DNA of 64,000 nucleotides from Oscillospiraceae bacterium (lineage in GTDB: Bacteria > Bacillota > Clostridia > Oscillospirales > Oscillospiraceae): assembly GCA_020025275.1 (NCBI GenBank), contig JAHHSI010000006.1, forward strand, positions 36,892-100,891, given 5' to 3'. The notes under the pieces are model-generated. The model saw nothing but the letters and a program-made list of their open reading frames with translations, did not search any database and was not told where the DNA came from. Shown in pieces: positions 37,008 to 45,847 of the stretch; position 1 is the stretch's first letter, and every line of letters starts with the position of its first letter. A program made the position numbers and the translations under genes.

Positions 37008-39578
37008 GTGCGAGGAAAAAGTAAGGACAGGAGAAAACAAAAGCATCAGAAGATTCATGAAAAGCTGCATCAGTACATTGCGGCTCTGGAATTTTTTGAT
37101 GATGGTACGGAAGACTACATCTATATGTACGACATGACTTCCGAGCGTGTCTTTTTGGCAGACAAGATCCGGGAAAAATATCCGATTCCGCCGGCGGGAG
37201 AGGACGGAAATGATTTCCGTGACTGGAACGAGATCGTCTATCCTAAGGATCGGGAAATCATGAACCACTATCGGAAGCTGCTGGTTGACAGGGAAATCGA
37301 CTCGTTCAACATTGCCTATCGCCTTTTGGATCGTGCCGGAAACAAGGTCTGGGTTCGTGTCAAGGGCGCCCTGCGGAATACGGAGGATCTGTCATCTTTG
37401 CTGGTGGTAGGCCGTATCTCGGAGATGGTCACCGGCGGCATGATCGACAGTCTGACCGGCCTGTGTGGCACGGAAAAGCTGTTGGAGGACATGAAGCAGC
37501 ACTTGCAGACGTCGGATGGTTATCTGATGCTGCTGGATCTGGACAATTTTAAAAAGCTCAACATTGCCCGTGGAAGGGACTTCTGCGATGCGGTATTAAA
37601 AAAAGTGGCCGATATTTTGGACGAGTGTGCCGCCGATCCCATGGAGCTGTACCGACTGGAAGGGGACCGCTTTGCGGTGAACTTCATCGAGAAGCAGCAG
37701 GCAGACGTGGTGCAGTTTTACGATGCCGTCAAGAAGGCTTTGGAGGGGACCTGCACCGTCTCCTCCGGCGTTGTCAGCTACCAACATCGTGAGCCTACAG
37801 ACAGCGGCATGGTGTATCTCTACGCAGAGAATGCACTGGATCAGGCCAAGCGGGAGGGACGGGACCAGATGGTATTCTTCTCTGCCGCAGACTACCAGCG
37901 GAATTTGGAGCAGGCAGAGCTGGTCAGCGAGATTCGGGCCTGTGTTCAAAGCGGATACCAGGGCTTCAGCGTGGAATATCAGCCGCAGATCAGCGGACAG
38001 GATTTCAGCATCTACGGCGTGGAGGCGCTGCTGCGGTATGACTCTCCGACCCGGGGCAGGATCAGTCCGGAGGAGTTTATCCCACTGTTGGAGCAGTCGG
38101 GGCTCATCTGTCCGGTGGGGCAGTGGGTGCTGAAAAAGGCCATTGCCCAGTGCAAAAAATGGAGGGAGCACATCCCGCAGCTGCACATGAGCATCAATGT
38201 CTCCTATGTGCAGCTGCGGAAAAACTGCATCACGGATGTGCTGATCGAGACGCTGGATGAGGTGCAGCTGCCGGGAGAGGCCCTGACGCTGGAACTGACG
38301 GAGAATATCCAGCTGCAGAATTACCGTCATTTCAACAAGATCTTCTACAGCTGGAAGCAGCGTGGTATCTGCATTTCCATTGACGATTTCGGAACGGGGT
38401 ATTCCAGTCTCGGCTATTTGAAGAGCATCGAGATCGACGAGGTGAAAATCGACAAGTGCTTTGTTGAGCACGTACAGTATAACACCTACAATTTTCATCT
38501 CCTGCGCAATATGATCGATCTGGCCCACAGCGCGAAGATCCGTGTCTGCTGCGAAGGCGTGGAGACGCTGGAGGAGCTGATCGCACTGCAGGGACTCCAT
38601 GCCGACACGCTGCAGGGCTACTTCTTCGCAAAACCCTGCACGGTCCCTATGTTTGAGCGGACCTACATCTGTGCCGACTCTGAGGCCTACCGGGACAGAG
38701 AGGGAAAAGAAGCCCACATCCGGGCCATGGAGGACGAGGAGAGCAAGGAGCTGCTGGAGGAACTCTGCAGTGAAGAGATCAGTAATATTACAGAGAGTAT
38801 GGATGAGATCATCTATGTCAGCGACACGGAGACCTATGAGCTGTACTATCTGAATGAGGCCGGACGCCGAGCCACCGGCGTGTACGACTACAAGGGCTGC
38901 AAGTGCTACAAGGTGCTGCAGGGGAAAGACAAGCCCTGCGACTTCTGCACCAATGGGCAGCTGAGCCGTGAGACGTTCCTGCACTGGGAGCGGGACAATC
39001 CGTTCCTGAATAAGCACTTTATGCTCAAAGACAAGCTGATCCCGTGGAAGCGAAAGCTGGCTCGGGTGGAGATCGCCGTGGATATTACAGAAAAAGAGGT
39101 GCTCAGTCAGTCGATCCAGACAAGATTGCAGTTTGAGCGGGCCATTGTGGAGTCCTGCCGGGTCCTCGTCAGCCAGACGGACACGGAAAAGGCTGTGCAT
39201 CAGGTGCTGAAAATCATGGTGGAGTTCTGTAAGTGTGACCGGGCCTATATCCTCAAGCAGCACAGCGGCCCGGCCATGTGGGATCTGGCGTGGGAATGGT
39301 GCGCCGAGGGGCGTACGTCGCTGCAGGAGAGTTTTGACGGCGCCATTGAGGAGATGTCGGAGGAAGAGGGGACGGAGCGGATCCTGCATCCCATCGTGCG
39401 GGACAACCGGACCTTGGGCATCATGGGTGTCGACAACCCCGAAAATTCGGAAATCGGCAATGAACTGGTGAAAACGATGGCGTACTTTTTGGGCTACACC
39501 ATGGTGGGTGAAGAGACGCGGCGCCGAGGCAGCGCCGAGGCAAAGCGGTCGGATGAGGAACATACCTGTATTGGATGA
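37008..39578 (+). CDS. PAS-GGDEF(degenerate)-EAL-PAS-GAF phosphodiesterase
   Basis: A cytoplasmic 856-residue protein likely to hydrolyse cyclic di-GMP. An N-terminal PAS region (about 25-130) is followed by a GGDEF domain whose active-site motif is EGDRF, so cyclase activity is doubtful. The EAL domain (about 300-550) keeps EALLRY, INVS, LTEN, DDFGTGYSSL, VKIDK and CEGVET, all needed for catalysis. A second PAS (with CKCYKVLQG...CDFC, a cysteine-rich stretch) and a GAF domain close the protein. GTG at 37008 is chosen because GGAGG lies eight bases upstream; a TTG at 36990 is in frame but badly placed. It probably balances the cyclase encoded 91 bases upstream. Confidence 0.88.
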   Translation: MRGKSKDRRKQKHQKIHEKLHQYIAALEFFDDGTEDYIYMYDMTSERVFLADKIREKYPIPPAGEDGNDFRDWNEIVYPKDREIMNHYRKLLVDREIDSFNIAYRLLDRAGNKVWVRVKGALRNTEDLSSLLVVGRISEMVTGGMIDSLTGLCGTEKLLEDMKQHLQTSDGYLMLLDLDNFKKLNIARGRDFCDAVLKKVADILDECAADPMELYRLEGDRFAVNFIEKQQADVVQFYDAVKKALEGTCTVSSGVVSYQHREPTDSGMVYLYAENALDQAKREGRDQMVFFSAADYQRNLEQAELVSEIRACVQSGYQGFSVEYQPQISGQDFSIYGVEALLRYDSPTRGRISPEEFIPLLEQSGLICPVGQWVLKKAIAQCKKWREHIPQLHMSINVSYVQLRKNCITDVLIETLDEVQLPGEALTLELTENIQLQNYRHFNKIFYSWKQRGICISIDDFGTGYSSLGYLKSIEIDEVKIDKCFVEHVQYNTYNFHLLRNMIDLAHSAKIRVCCEGVETLEELIALQGLHADTLQGYFFAKPCTVPMFERTYICADSEAYRDREGKEAHIRAMEDEESKELLEELCSEEISNITESMDEIIYVSDTETYELYYLNEAGRRATGVYDYKGCKCYKVLQGKDKPCDFCTNGQLSRETFLHWERDNPFLNKHFMLKDKLIPWKRKLARVEIAVDITEKEVLSQSIQTRLQFERAIVESCRVLVSQTDTEKAVHQVLKIMVEFCKCDRAYILKQHSGPAMWDLAWEWCAEGRTSLQESFDGAIEEMSEEEGTERILHPIVRDNRTLGIMGVDNPENSEIGNELVKTMAYFLGYTMVGEETRRRGSAEAKRSDEEHTCIG

Positions 39579-39613
39579 GCCGGACGACTCGAAATAAATC
39601 GAGAAATACCCTT

Positions 39614-39651
39614 GCGGAGGATGTCAATGACGGACATCCTCCGCTTTTTTG
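39614..39651 (+). terminator. Terminator after the c-di-GMP genes
   Basis: GCGGAGGATGTC pairs with GGACATCCTCCGC around a short loop, followed by TTTTTT. It isolates the cyclic-di-GMP pair from the pilus locus. Confidence 0.85.
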
Positions 39652-39721
39652 TCGTCCACAGAGAGAAAAAAGCGATGTGTCTGGTGAAGAGAAAAAATTT
39701 AAAAAAAGCAAATATTTCCTT

Positions 39722-39745
39722 CTCGTGTAATGGCTCGTGTAATGG
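39722..39745 (+). promoter_or_regulatory. Tandem 12-bp direct repeat at the pilus promoter
   Basis: CTCGTGTAATGG occurs twice head to tail (39722-39733 and 39734-39745), ending nine bases before a TATAAT at 39755-39760. The second copy covers the place of the -35 element, which is otherwise absent. This is the layout used by SARP/BTAD activators, and such a regulator is encoded at the other end of the locus. Confidence 0.65.
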
Positions 39746-39754
39746 GTGGACCTG

Positions 39755-39760
39755 TATAAT
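39755..39760 (+). promoter_or_regulatory. -10 element of the pilus operon
   Basis: A perfect TATAAT without a recognisable -35, suggesting activator dependence. It lies 84 bases before the first start codon at 39844. Confidence 0.6.
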
Positions 39761-39843
39761 GTGAGTAAGCTTATACACTGGGAAGTTTACCCCAAAACAT
39801 TCCTGAGATACAATACGATCCGACAGTAAAGGTGATAGGAACT

Positions 39844-40257
39844 ATGGAAAATACAGATCTGAAAAAATTGAACCGTGCCGATTTGCTGAAGATCCTGCTG
39901 CAGCAGAACCACGAAATCGAGCGCTTGCAGCAGGAGCTGAAAGCAGCGCAGCAGCAGCTGGCCAGCCGTGAGATCGCCATTTCGGAATTTGGCTCTCTCG
40001 CAGAGGCTGCAATCGGCTTGAACGGGGTCTTTTCGGCGGCACAGGCGGCCTGTCAGCAGTATATCGACAATATCAAGCTGCGCAGCGAGCAGCAGGACAA
40101 GCTCTGTGCCGCCATGGAGCGTGCCACCCGGGAAAAATGCGAGGGCATGGTGCGGGAGGCACAGACGCAGGCAGCTGCCCATTGGGAACAGACCAACCAG
40201 AAGATACAGCAGGTGCTGCAGGAAACCGAGGGCCTGAAAAAGCTGCTGTCGCTGTAA
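39844..40257 (+). CDS. Coiled-coil protein at the head of the pilus operon
   Basis: A 137-residue soluble protein dominated by a glutamine-rich coiled coil (about 15-55, EIERLQQELKAAQQQLASRE) and a second helical region at about 85-135. It has no signal peptide or membrane segment. I know of no assigned function. ATG at 39844 follows AAGGTGA; an in-frame GTG four codons upstream is less well spaced. It precedes the signal peptidase by seven bases and is the first gene of the locus, so a structural or assembly role at the inner face is possible. Confidence 0.7.
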   Translation: MENTDLKKLNRADLLKILLQQNHEIERLQQELKAAQQQLASREIAISEFGSLAEAAIGLNGVFSAAQAACQQYIDNIKLRSEQQDKLCAAMERATREKCEGMVREAQTQAAAHWEQTNQKIQQVLQETEGLKKLLSL

Positions 40258-40264
40258 GCCGGGT

Positions 40265-40861
40265 ATGGGCAAGGATATGAAAAAACAGGAACTTCCCGCG
40301 ATCCCATCCACGCAGGCGCTGGAAGAGGAGATCAAGAGGATCGAGAGCAGGAGCCATCATCGCTCTGCGGCGAAACGGGCCGTCTATCTCCTTGTCACGG
40401 TTGCGGCGGCAGCGGTGCTGCTGGCCACGCTGTTCCTGCCGGTGCTGCGCATTTACGGTACCTCCATGGCGCCGACCATGGAGAACGGAGATGTGGTGGT
40501 GGCCGTCAAAAATACAGACATTGAGCCCGGCGACGTTATTGCGTTTTACTATAACAATAAGGTGCTGGTCAAGCGGGTGATCGGCCGGGCCGGGGATTGG
40601 ATCGATATGGATGAAACCGGGGCCGTGCTGGTCAACGGCATCCGTTTGGAAGAGCCCTATCTGACCGCTGCGGCCTATGGTGATACGAACATCGACTTTC
40701 CGTATCAGGTGCCGGACAGCAAATTCTTTGTGATGGGCGACCACCGGGAGACCTCCATCGACTCGCGCAACACAGCCGTTGGCTGTGTGGGTCAGGAACA
40801 GATCGTCGGGAAAGTGGTGAGCCGTATCTGGCCGCTGACACAGCTCGGCATGATCCGATAG
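40265..40861 (+). CDS. lepB: Type I signal peptidase of the pilus locus
   Basis: A 198-residue membrane protease. A cytoplasmic tail of about 38 residues precedes one membrane helix (about 40-62). The catalytic serine is in YGTSMAPTM and the general-base lysine in LVKRVIG; box E is FVMGDHRETSIDSR. Dedicated signal peptidases often occur in pilus loci, where they help mature or assemble pilins. A second in-frame ATG at 40277 is possible. It is 15 bases upstream of the giant pilin gene. Confidence 0.9.
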   Translation: MGKDMKKQELPAIPSTQALEEEIKRIESRSHHRSAAKRAVYLLVTVAAAAVLLATLFLPVLRIYGTSMAPTMENGDVVVAVKNTDIEPGDVIAFYYNNKVLVKRVIGRAGDWIDMDETGAVLVNGIRLEEPYLTAAAYGDTNIDFPYQVPDSKFFVMGDHRETSIDSRNTAVGCVGQEQIVGKVVSRIWPLTQLGMIR

Positions 40862-40876
40862 AAAGGAGTATTCTTC

Positions 40877-43800
40877 ATGCGAAAAGCAGACAAGAAACAA
40901 GGCCAATATAGATGGAAGGTAATGGTAGCGGTGCTCGCCTGTGTCGTCGGTATTTCGACGGTTGCAGCGCTTGTTTTGCCGGCCATTGCTCTGGATAAAA
41001 AGTGTACGCTGGAAGAACATCAGCACACCCAGGAGTGCTACGTGTGGGTGGGTGAGGCGCCGAAGCCGGAGGACGGCCCCCTGATGCAGGGGACCGAAGC
41101 GGCGGCAGAAACCGTGGCGGAAGAAGCTCCGGAGGACGAGACAACGCAGCGTGCGGAGCAGCCGGAGGATCTTCCCACCGGAGAATGGAAATTGATCTGC
41201 CAGATCCCGGAGCATACCCACACCGACGAATGCCGTCGGCCGGCCAACGAGGCGGAGGAGACGGACGCAGACGCTGCCGTTTCGGTCGAAGAGACGCCTG
41301 CGGAGGAGCCCCGGACAACCGAGAATGCGGGGAAAGCAGAGGCTCCGGCGGACGACAGCGACACGGAGGAGAAAACACCCATCGATGTGGAGAAGTACGT
41401 TGTCGAAGCCAAGCTGCGGTATAAGGAGAAAAAGGGCGGCGGTCAGTGGCAGGATCTGCAGCCGGATGTTCCCGTTCCGGGCGATGCGAAGCTGCGTCTG
41501 GAGATCGATTACGCCCACATCCGGATCTCCCGTCTGATTGCCAGAGGCTGCCAGCTGCGCTTTACCGTGCCGGAGATCATGCGAGATCCGGTGGCGCAGG
41601 GCGACATCAAAAGCGATAATGAAACGGTAGGCAATATCACGGTTGTTGGGGATGTCCTGACGATGACTTTTCATGAGAACTGGCTGCGCAGACTGCAGAA
41701 CTCCAGTGACGGCTATCTGGTCGGTGACTTCTATGTCGAAAGCGACATCAATCTCTCCAAGATCCCGCCAGACGGCAGCGGTTTGGACCTTACCTTCGGA
41801 CCGGTGACGATCCAGCCCACCTTTGATACCAACGCCATTGCCAAGTACGGCAAGCTGGAAGTGCTCAAGACCATGTCCAAGCACCTGATCGTGGAGGGGG
41901 GTGTTCACTGTCTGGAATACACGCTGACCGTCAGAGCCGGCGTGGATGGCAGCCCGGACGTCACGGTGGTGGACCACTTTATTATGAATGGCGACCACGT
42001 AGAATATGTGAATCTCTCCACGACGCCTGCGGTACTGACCGAAAGCGGGATCCCGAAGGAGACGATTCTGGAAGGCCAGACCCATGGCATGGTATATAAA
42101 GGGGCCTTGCCTACGGAACAGACGCCCATTCCTCCGGCCGATGATCCGTCCGTCAGCGAACCGGGCAGCCTTGTCTGGGTGATTGGCAATATGGACGCCA
42201 ACGAGGAGCGTACCTTGACCTACCGTGTCAAGATGCTGGATCACAAGGTGGAGGTCGTCCATGACCGGGTGCTGCGCAACGAAGCCGGCGTTTACAGCAA
42301 ACACTTCAAGAAAAATACATCTGCCGTGGATTTCCGTCCGAAGGTAGATCTTGGGATGAAAAAAAGCAATGCTGCTCCGCAGCGGAACCCGCAGGACGGC
42401 AGCTACCGCATCCCCTATACGGTGTGGTTTGAAGCACCGAACAGCAATAACCATGTGCTGGATATGGTGCAGGTGACCGATAGTCTGGCCCGCACGGATG
42501 AACGGGCGAGAGCGTACATCCACTACGACGAGAGCTCTTTTAAGCTGTACCCCGCCAAGAGACCGGGAGGAACGGCGCTGGAGGTAAACAAAGAGGGGCA
42601 GGAGTTCCCGAAGCTGGTCTACGCACCGGACAAAAAAAGCTTTACGCTGTCCGTGGGAGACATGAATCCGGGGACGGCCTATAGCTTCCAGTATGACCTG
42701 ATCGTGGATGCCAAGGCCTTCGGCGCCATGAACACGGAATCGCTGTCCGTCAATAACCGGGTAGAGGCCACGTCCAGCAATGCGTCCCTGCCGGATAAGA
42801 ACTTCCTGCAGGCCTACAATCAGGATGTGAACATCGGCTATCAGCACTGGGTCAAGAAGGCGGTGGAGCAGCCGCTGGATGCGGCGATCACTGTGGATCT
42901 GCCGCAGGAGCACGTGTATGACGCCACCGGCGGAAGCATCGTTGCCGATCCCAACAAGCCCCAGAGTTTTACGGTCCCGGCAGGCAGCTATCCCTATTCC
43001 ATTACCATCAACGATCTGGGGGACTGGGTCGTTACGCAGGCCACCGTCAAGGACGTGCTGAACAGCCAATATGCACAGTATGCCGGGTATCTTCAGGTGA
43101 CGGCCTACGACACCAAGCAGGCGGGCAGCGATCCGCTGGGCACTCCGGTGGAGAGCCGCTGGCTGAAGATCGACGGGCTGCGCTCCTTTCAGCTGCAGCT
43201 TGCGCAGATCGGATTTCCCGGAAACTCCCACGCCTACCGGTTCAAATACTATGTAATGCCGGTGAATGTGGGCGACATCAGCAAGGTGATCGTCAGCAAT
43301 ACGGCCGGTTTCAACGGCCCGGTTGGAAGAGATGGCGAGACATTTCAGGTCGGCGAATTCGGTTCCAGAGTTGAGGTGACAATGCAGGGCGGCCACGCCT
43401 TTGAGGCACGGAAGTACCCCTGGTTTTATGAAAAACCAAAGGCGACCGCCGGCCTGTGGTCTAAGGGCGCCATTTACTGGGGCATCAAGATCGACGGTAC
43501 GGAACTGCACGCGGGCACGATCATCAGGGATTTTGTCAAGAAAGAATGGCCACACCACGAACGTGGCGATATGTTTTTCCATGACGACTCGTTTGTGGGC
43601 ATCTATCAAGGAAAGCTCCCGGACGGCGAACAGTTTACCGACTACGGTGATCTGCAGTCTCTGATCGACAAAAACTATTTCACGGAAATTCCCGCCGATG
43701 AGTATTGCGAAGTTACCTATGAAGACAACAGAGGCTTCCATCGGGAGAATACCTACAGCGATGTCTTTGTCACGATGAAGAAATCCGTGCCGATCGGGGA

Positions 43801-45811
43801 GGAGAACTCGGTGTTCCTGATCCTGCGGAGTGAGCCGGCGGATCTGCCTACGGGTGTCCGCACGCACAAAAACTATACCAATTATCTGGACACCGGCGAG
43901 AACAAAGACGCCCTGATCCCGGGGAATATGGCCACCAAGGTCCTCTATGGCGGCCAGAACATTCTGAAAGAGTTCAGCGAATTTGTGGAGTTCGACGGAG
44001 AGAAGATCACGGAGCTGCAGGCGGGAAAAGGCGGACATATTCCTGCCGAGGGGCTGCCGGCGCCAGGCCATTACATTGCCTGGACGGTCAAAGTGAACTA
44101 CGGCGGCGATATGGCCGGCCGCTACCGTGTGGTGGATGAAATTCCGCAGGGGACGGAGGCCGCGTTCGCCCGCATGAAGTGGCTGGGCGGAAAGACACGG
44201 AACCAGAATGTCCAGATGTATCGCATCGCCGATTATCAGACGGTTTTGGGGCCGGAGTGGACCGAGCATGTCATAACGGCGGAAATGGATGAAAATCTGG
44301 GGCCGTCCACCAGCTACTACTATACCAACGGCCGTCAGGTGCTGTGGGAAGTGGATCATCTGGTGGCGGGGCATGTCCGCGACGACTATGCGGTGGACTT
44401 CCAGATTGTCTGCCGTGTGACCGATCCGGATGTTCTGCAGGGTGGCATGGAGAAGGAGTTTATGAATCAGGTCTTTCTCCAAACCACCGACGGAGAACCG
44501 TTGGATACATCCTCCAGCGGCGTCCGGGTGTCCGTCAGCAATATTGATAAATCTGCCCAGACGGCAGGGAACACCATTCATTTCTCGATTGATGTGAATC
44601 CTTCCGGGGAGGATCTGATCCGTGGCGAGGACACGGTGACGCTGGTGGACGAGATGAGCGAGACACTGGGCATGGACGTGGAGAGCATTGCTGTTGTGAA
44701 CACCAAGACCAAGCAGCCGGTGGAGTTCCGGGCATCGCTGGACGGACAGACTCTCAGCGTGATCCTGCCGGACGGACAGCCGCTGACCATCACGTATACG
44801 GCTCATGTCCACGCCGTTCCGGATACCATCGTCACCCTGTCCAATAAGGCCTACTGGATGGGCTATTCCAGTCAGAGCGGTGACAGCGTGCAGATCAAGG
44901 ATTTCCACTACAAGATCGGCGGCACGGCCGGCGGAGTGAAGTCTCCCAGTGTGCAGATCCTCAAGTATGATAAAAACGACATCACCAGCCATTTGGCCGG
45001 GGCCGAATTCCGAATGGAAGAGGGCACCATGAAAAACGGTGTCTTTACGGCGAACGGCAACGTGTGGACGGGGGTCACCGGATCGGACGGCCTTCTGACG
45101 TTCGGAACCGACCAGCGGGAAAATCAGCAGATGCACTACAACGTCGTCTATCGTGTCACGGAAATCGGGGCGCCGGATGGCTACCTGCTGGACCCGGAGC
45201 CGCACTATTTCATTATTGCCGGCAAGGTCAACGACAAGTATCCTCCGTATCCGGAGGGAGTACACGTCCACTACGCATCTACGACGCACACCTTCAAGGC
45301 CCCCAACAGCAAGGGCGAGGCCTATATACAAAAGCAATTCCGTGGAGCGGACGGTACGGAGATCAACGCCATCCCCGGACGGTATCGCTTTGGTCTTTTT
45401 GACAATGCACAGGGGACCGGCCAGCCGCTGCAGACGGTGGTGCTGAATTTTATGGAGGGCAGCACCGGCGCCGATGTCAAGGGCACCTTTGTGGACCTGC
45501 GGCTCGACACCACCTACTATGTCTTTGAGCTGGATGAAACGGGGAACCCCATTTTGCCGGACGCGCTGGGCTATGTCAATGGAACGCCCTTCCGTGTGGA
45601 GTATCGCTCCGACTCCGGGAAAGAGAACCATGCCGTGACGCATGGCAGTACCGTGACCGTCACCAATCAAACGACGGTTGAAAGCCTGCCGGAGACCGGC
45701 GGCCGCGGAACGGCGCTCTTTACCGTGGGAGGCCTCACGCTGATGGGTGGTGCGCTTGGCAGCGCATATGTCTGCGGCAGACGTAGAAAACACGCCGCCA
45801 CGGAGAAATAA
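40877..45811 (+). CDS. Giant LPETG-anchored pilus tip/adhesin protein
   Basis: A 1644-residue surface protein. A signal/anchor helix lies at about 14-40. Two Cys-His units follow, CTLEEHQHTQECY and CQIPEHTHTDEC, separated by a long acidic Glu/Ala-rich linker (about 55-175). The middle is a series of beta-rich domains of the isopeptide-containing adhesin type. A Cna_B/SpaA-like domain is near 1370-1470. The C-terminus has the sorting signal LPETG at about 1604, a hydrophobic segment and RRRK. The ATG at 40877 follows GAAAGGAG. The size and position before the backbone pilin fit a tip or ancillary pilin; the ligand is unknown. Confidence 0.85.
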   Translation: MRKADKKQGQYRWKVMVAVLACVVGISTVAALVLPAIALDKKCTLEEHQHTQECYVWVGEAPKPEDGPLMQGTEAAAETVAEEAPEDETTQRAEQPEDLPTGEWKLICQIPEHTHTDECRRPANEAEETDADAAVSVEETPAEEPRTTENAGKAEAPADDSDTEEKTPIDVEKYVVEAKLRYKEKKGGGQWQDLQPDVPVPGDAKLRLEIDYAHIRISRLIARGCQLRFTVPEIMRDPVAQGDIKSDNETVGNITVVGDVLTMTFHENWLRRLQNSSDGYLVGDFYVESDINLSKIPPDGSGLDLTFGPVTIQPTFDTNAIAKYGKLEVLKTMSKHLIVEGGVHCLEYTLTVRAGVDGSPDVTVVDHFIMNGDHVEYVNLSTTPAVLTESGIPKETILEGQTHGMVYKGALPTEQTPIPPADDPSVSEPGSLVWVIGNMDANEERTLTYRVKMLDHKVEVVHDRVLRNEAGVYSKHFKKNTSAVDFRPKVDLGMKKSNAAPQRNPQDGSYRIPYTVWFEAPNSNNHVLDMVQVTDSLARTDERARAYIHYDESSFKLYPAKRPGGTALEVNKEGQEFPKLVYAPDKKSFTLSVGDMNPGTAYSFQYDLIVDAKAFGAMNTESLSVNNRVEATSSNASLPDKNFLQAYNQDVNIGYQHWVKKAVEQPLDAAITVDLPQEHVYDATGGSIVADPNKPQSFTVPAGSYPYSITINDLGDWVVTQATVKDVLNSQYAQYAGYLQVTAYDTKQAGSDPLGTPVESRWLKIDGLRSFQLQLAQIGFPGNSHAYRFKYYVMPVNVGDISKVIVSNTAGFNGPVGRDGETFQVGEFGSRVEVTMQGGHAFEARKYPWFYEKPKATAGLWSKGAIYWGIKIDGTELHAGTIIRDFVKKEWPHHERGDMFFHDDSFVGIYQGKLPDGEQFTDYGDLQSLIDKNYFTEIPADEYCEVTYEDNRGFHRENTYSDVFVTMKKSVPIGEENSVFLILRSEPADLPTGVRTHKNYTNYLDTGENKDALIPGNMATKVLYGGQNILKEFSEFVEFDGEKITELQAGKGGHIPAEGLPAPGHYIAWTVKVNYGGDMAGRYRVVDEIPQGTEAAFARMKWLGGKTRNQNVQMYRIADYQTVLGPEWTEHVITAEMDENLGPSTSYYYTNGRQVLWEVDHLVAGHVRDDYAVDFQIVCRVTDPDVLQGGMEKEFMNQVFLQTTDGEPLDTSSSGVRVSVSNIDKSAQTAGNTIHFSIDVNPSGEDLIRGEDTVTLVDEMSETLGMDVESIAVVNTKTKQPVEFRASLDGQTLSVILPDGQPLTITYTAHVHAVPDTIVTLSNKAYWMGYSSQSGDSVQIKDFHYKIGGTAGGVKSPSVQILKYDKNDITSHLAGAEFRMEEGTMKNGVFTANGNVWTGVTGSDGLLTFGTDQRENQQMHYNVVYRVTEIGAPDGYLLDPEPHYFIIAGKVNDKYPPYPEGVHVHYASTTHTFKAPNSKGEAYIQKQFRGADGTEINAIPGRYRFGLFDNAQGTGQPLQTVVLNFMEGSTGADVKGTFVDLRLDTTYYVFELDETGNPILPDALGYVNGTPFRVEYRSDSGKENHAVTHGSTVTVTNQTTVESLPETGGRGTALFTVGGLTLMGGALGSAYVCGRRRKHAATEK

Positions 45812-45847
45812 ACCAATATGGAACAACGATTGGAAGAGAGGTTACTT

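Noticed and set aside
39755..39783. A normal sigma-A promoter with a -35 element for the pilus operon
   Set aside because: No sequence near TTGACA is found 16-18 bases upstream of TATAAT; that place is taken by the 12-bp direct repeat.
40073..45826. A 1917-codon open frame on the minus strand opposite the pilin genes
   Set aside because: It is an antisense shadow of a GC-rich gene. The plus-strand frame has a signal peptide, domain structure and LPETG signal, while the minus frame has no recognisable domains.
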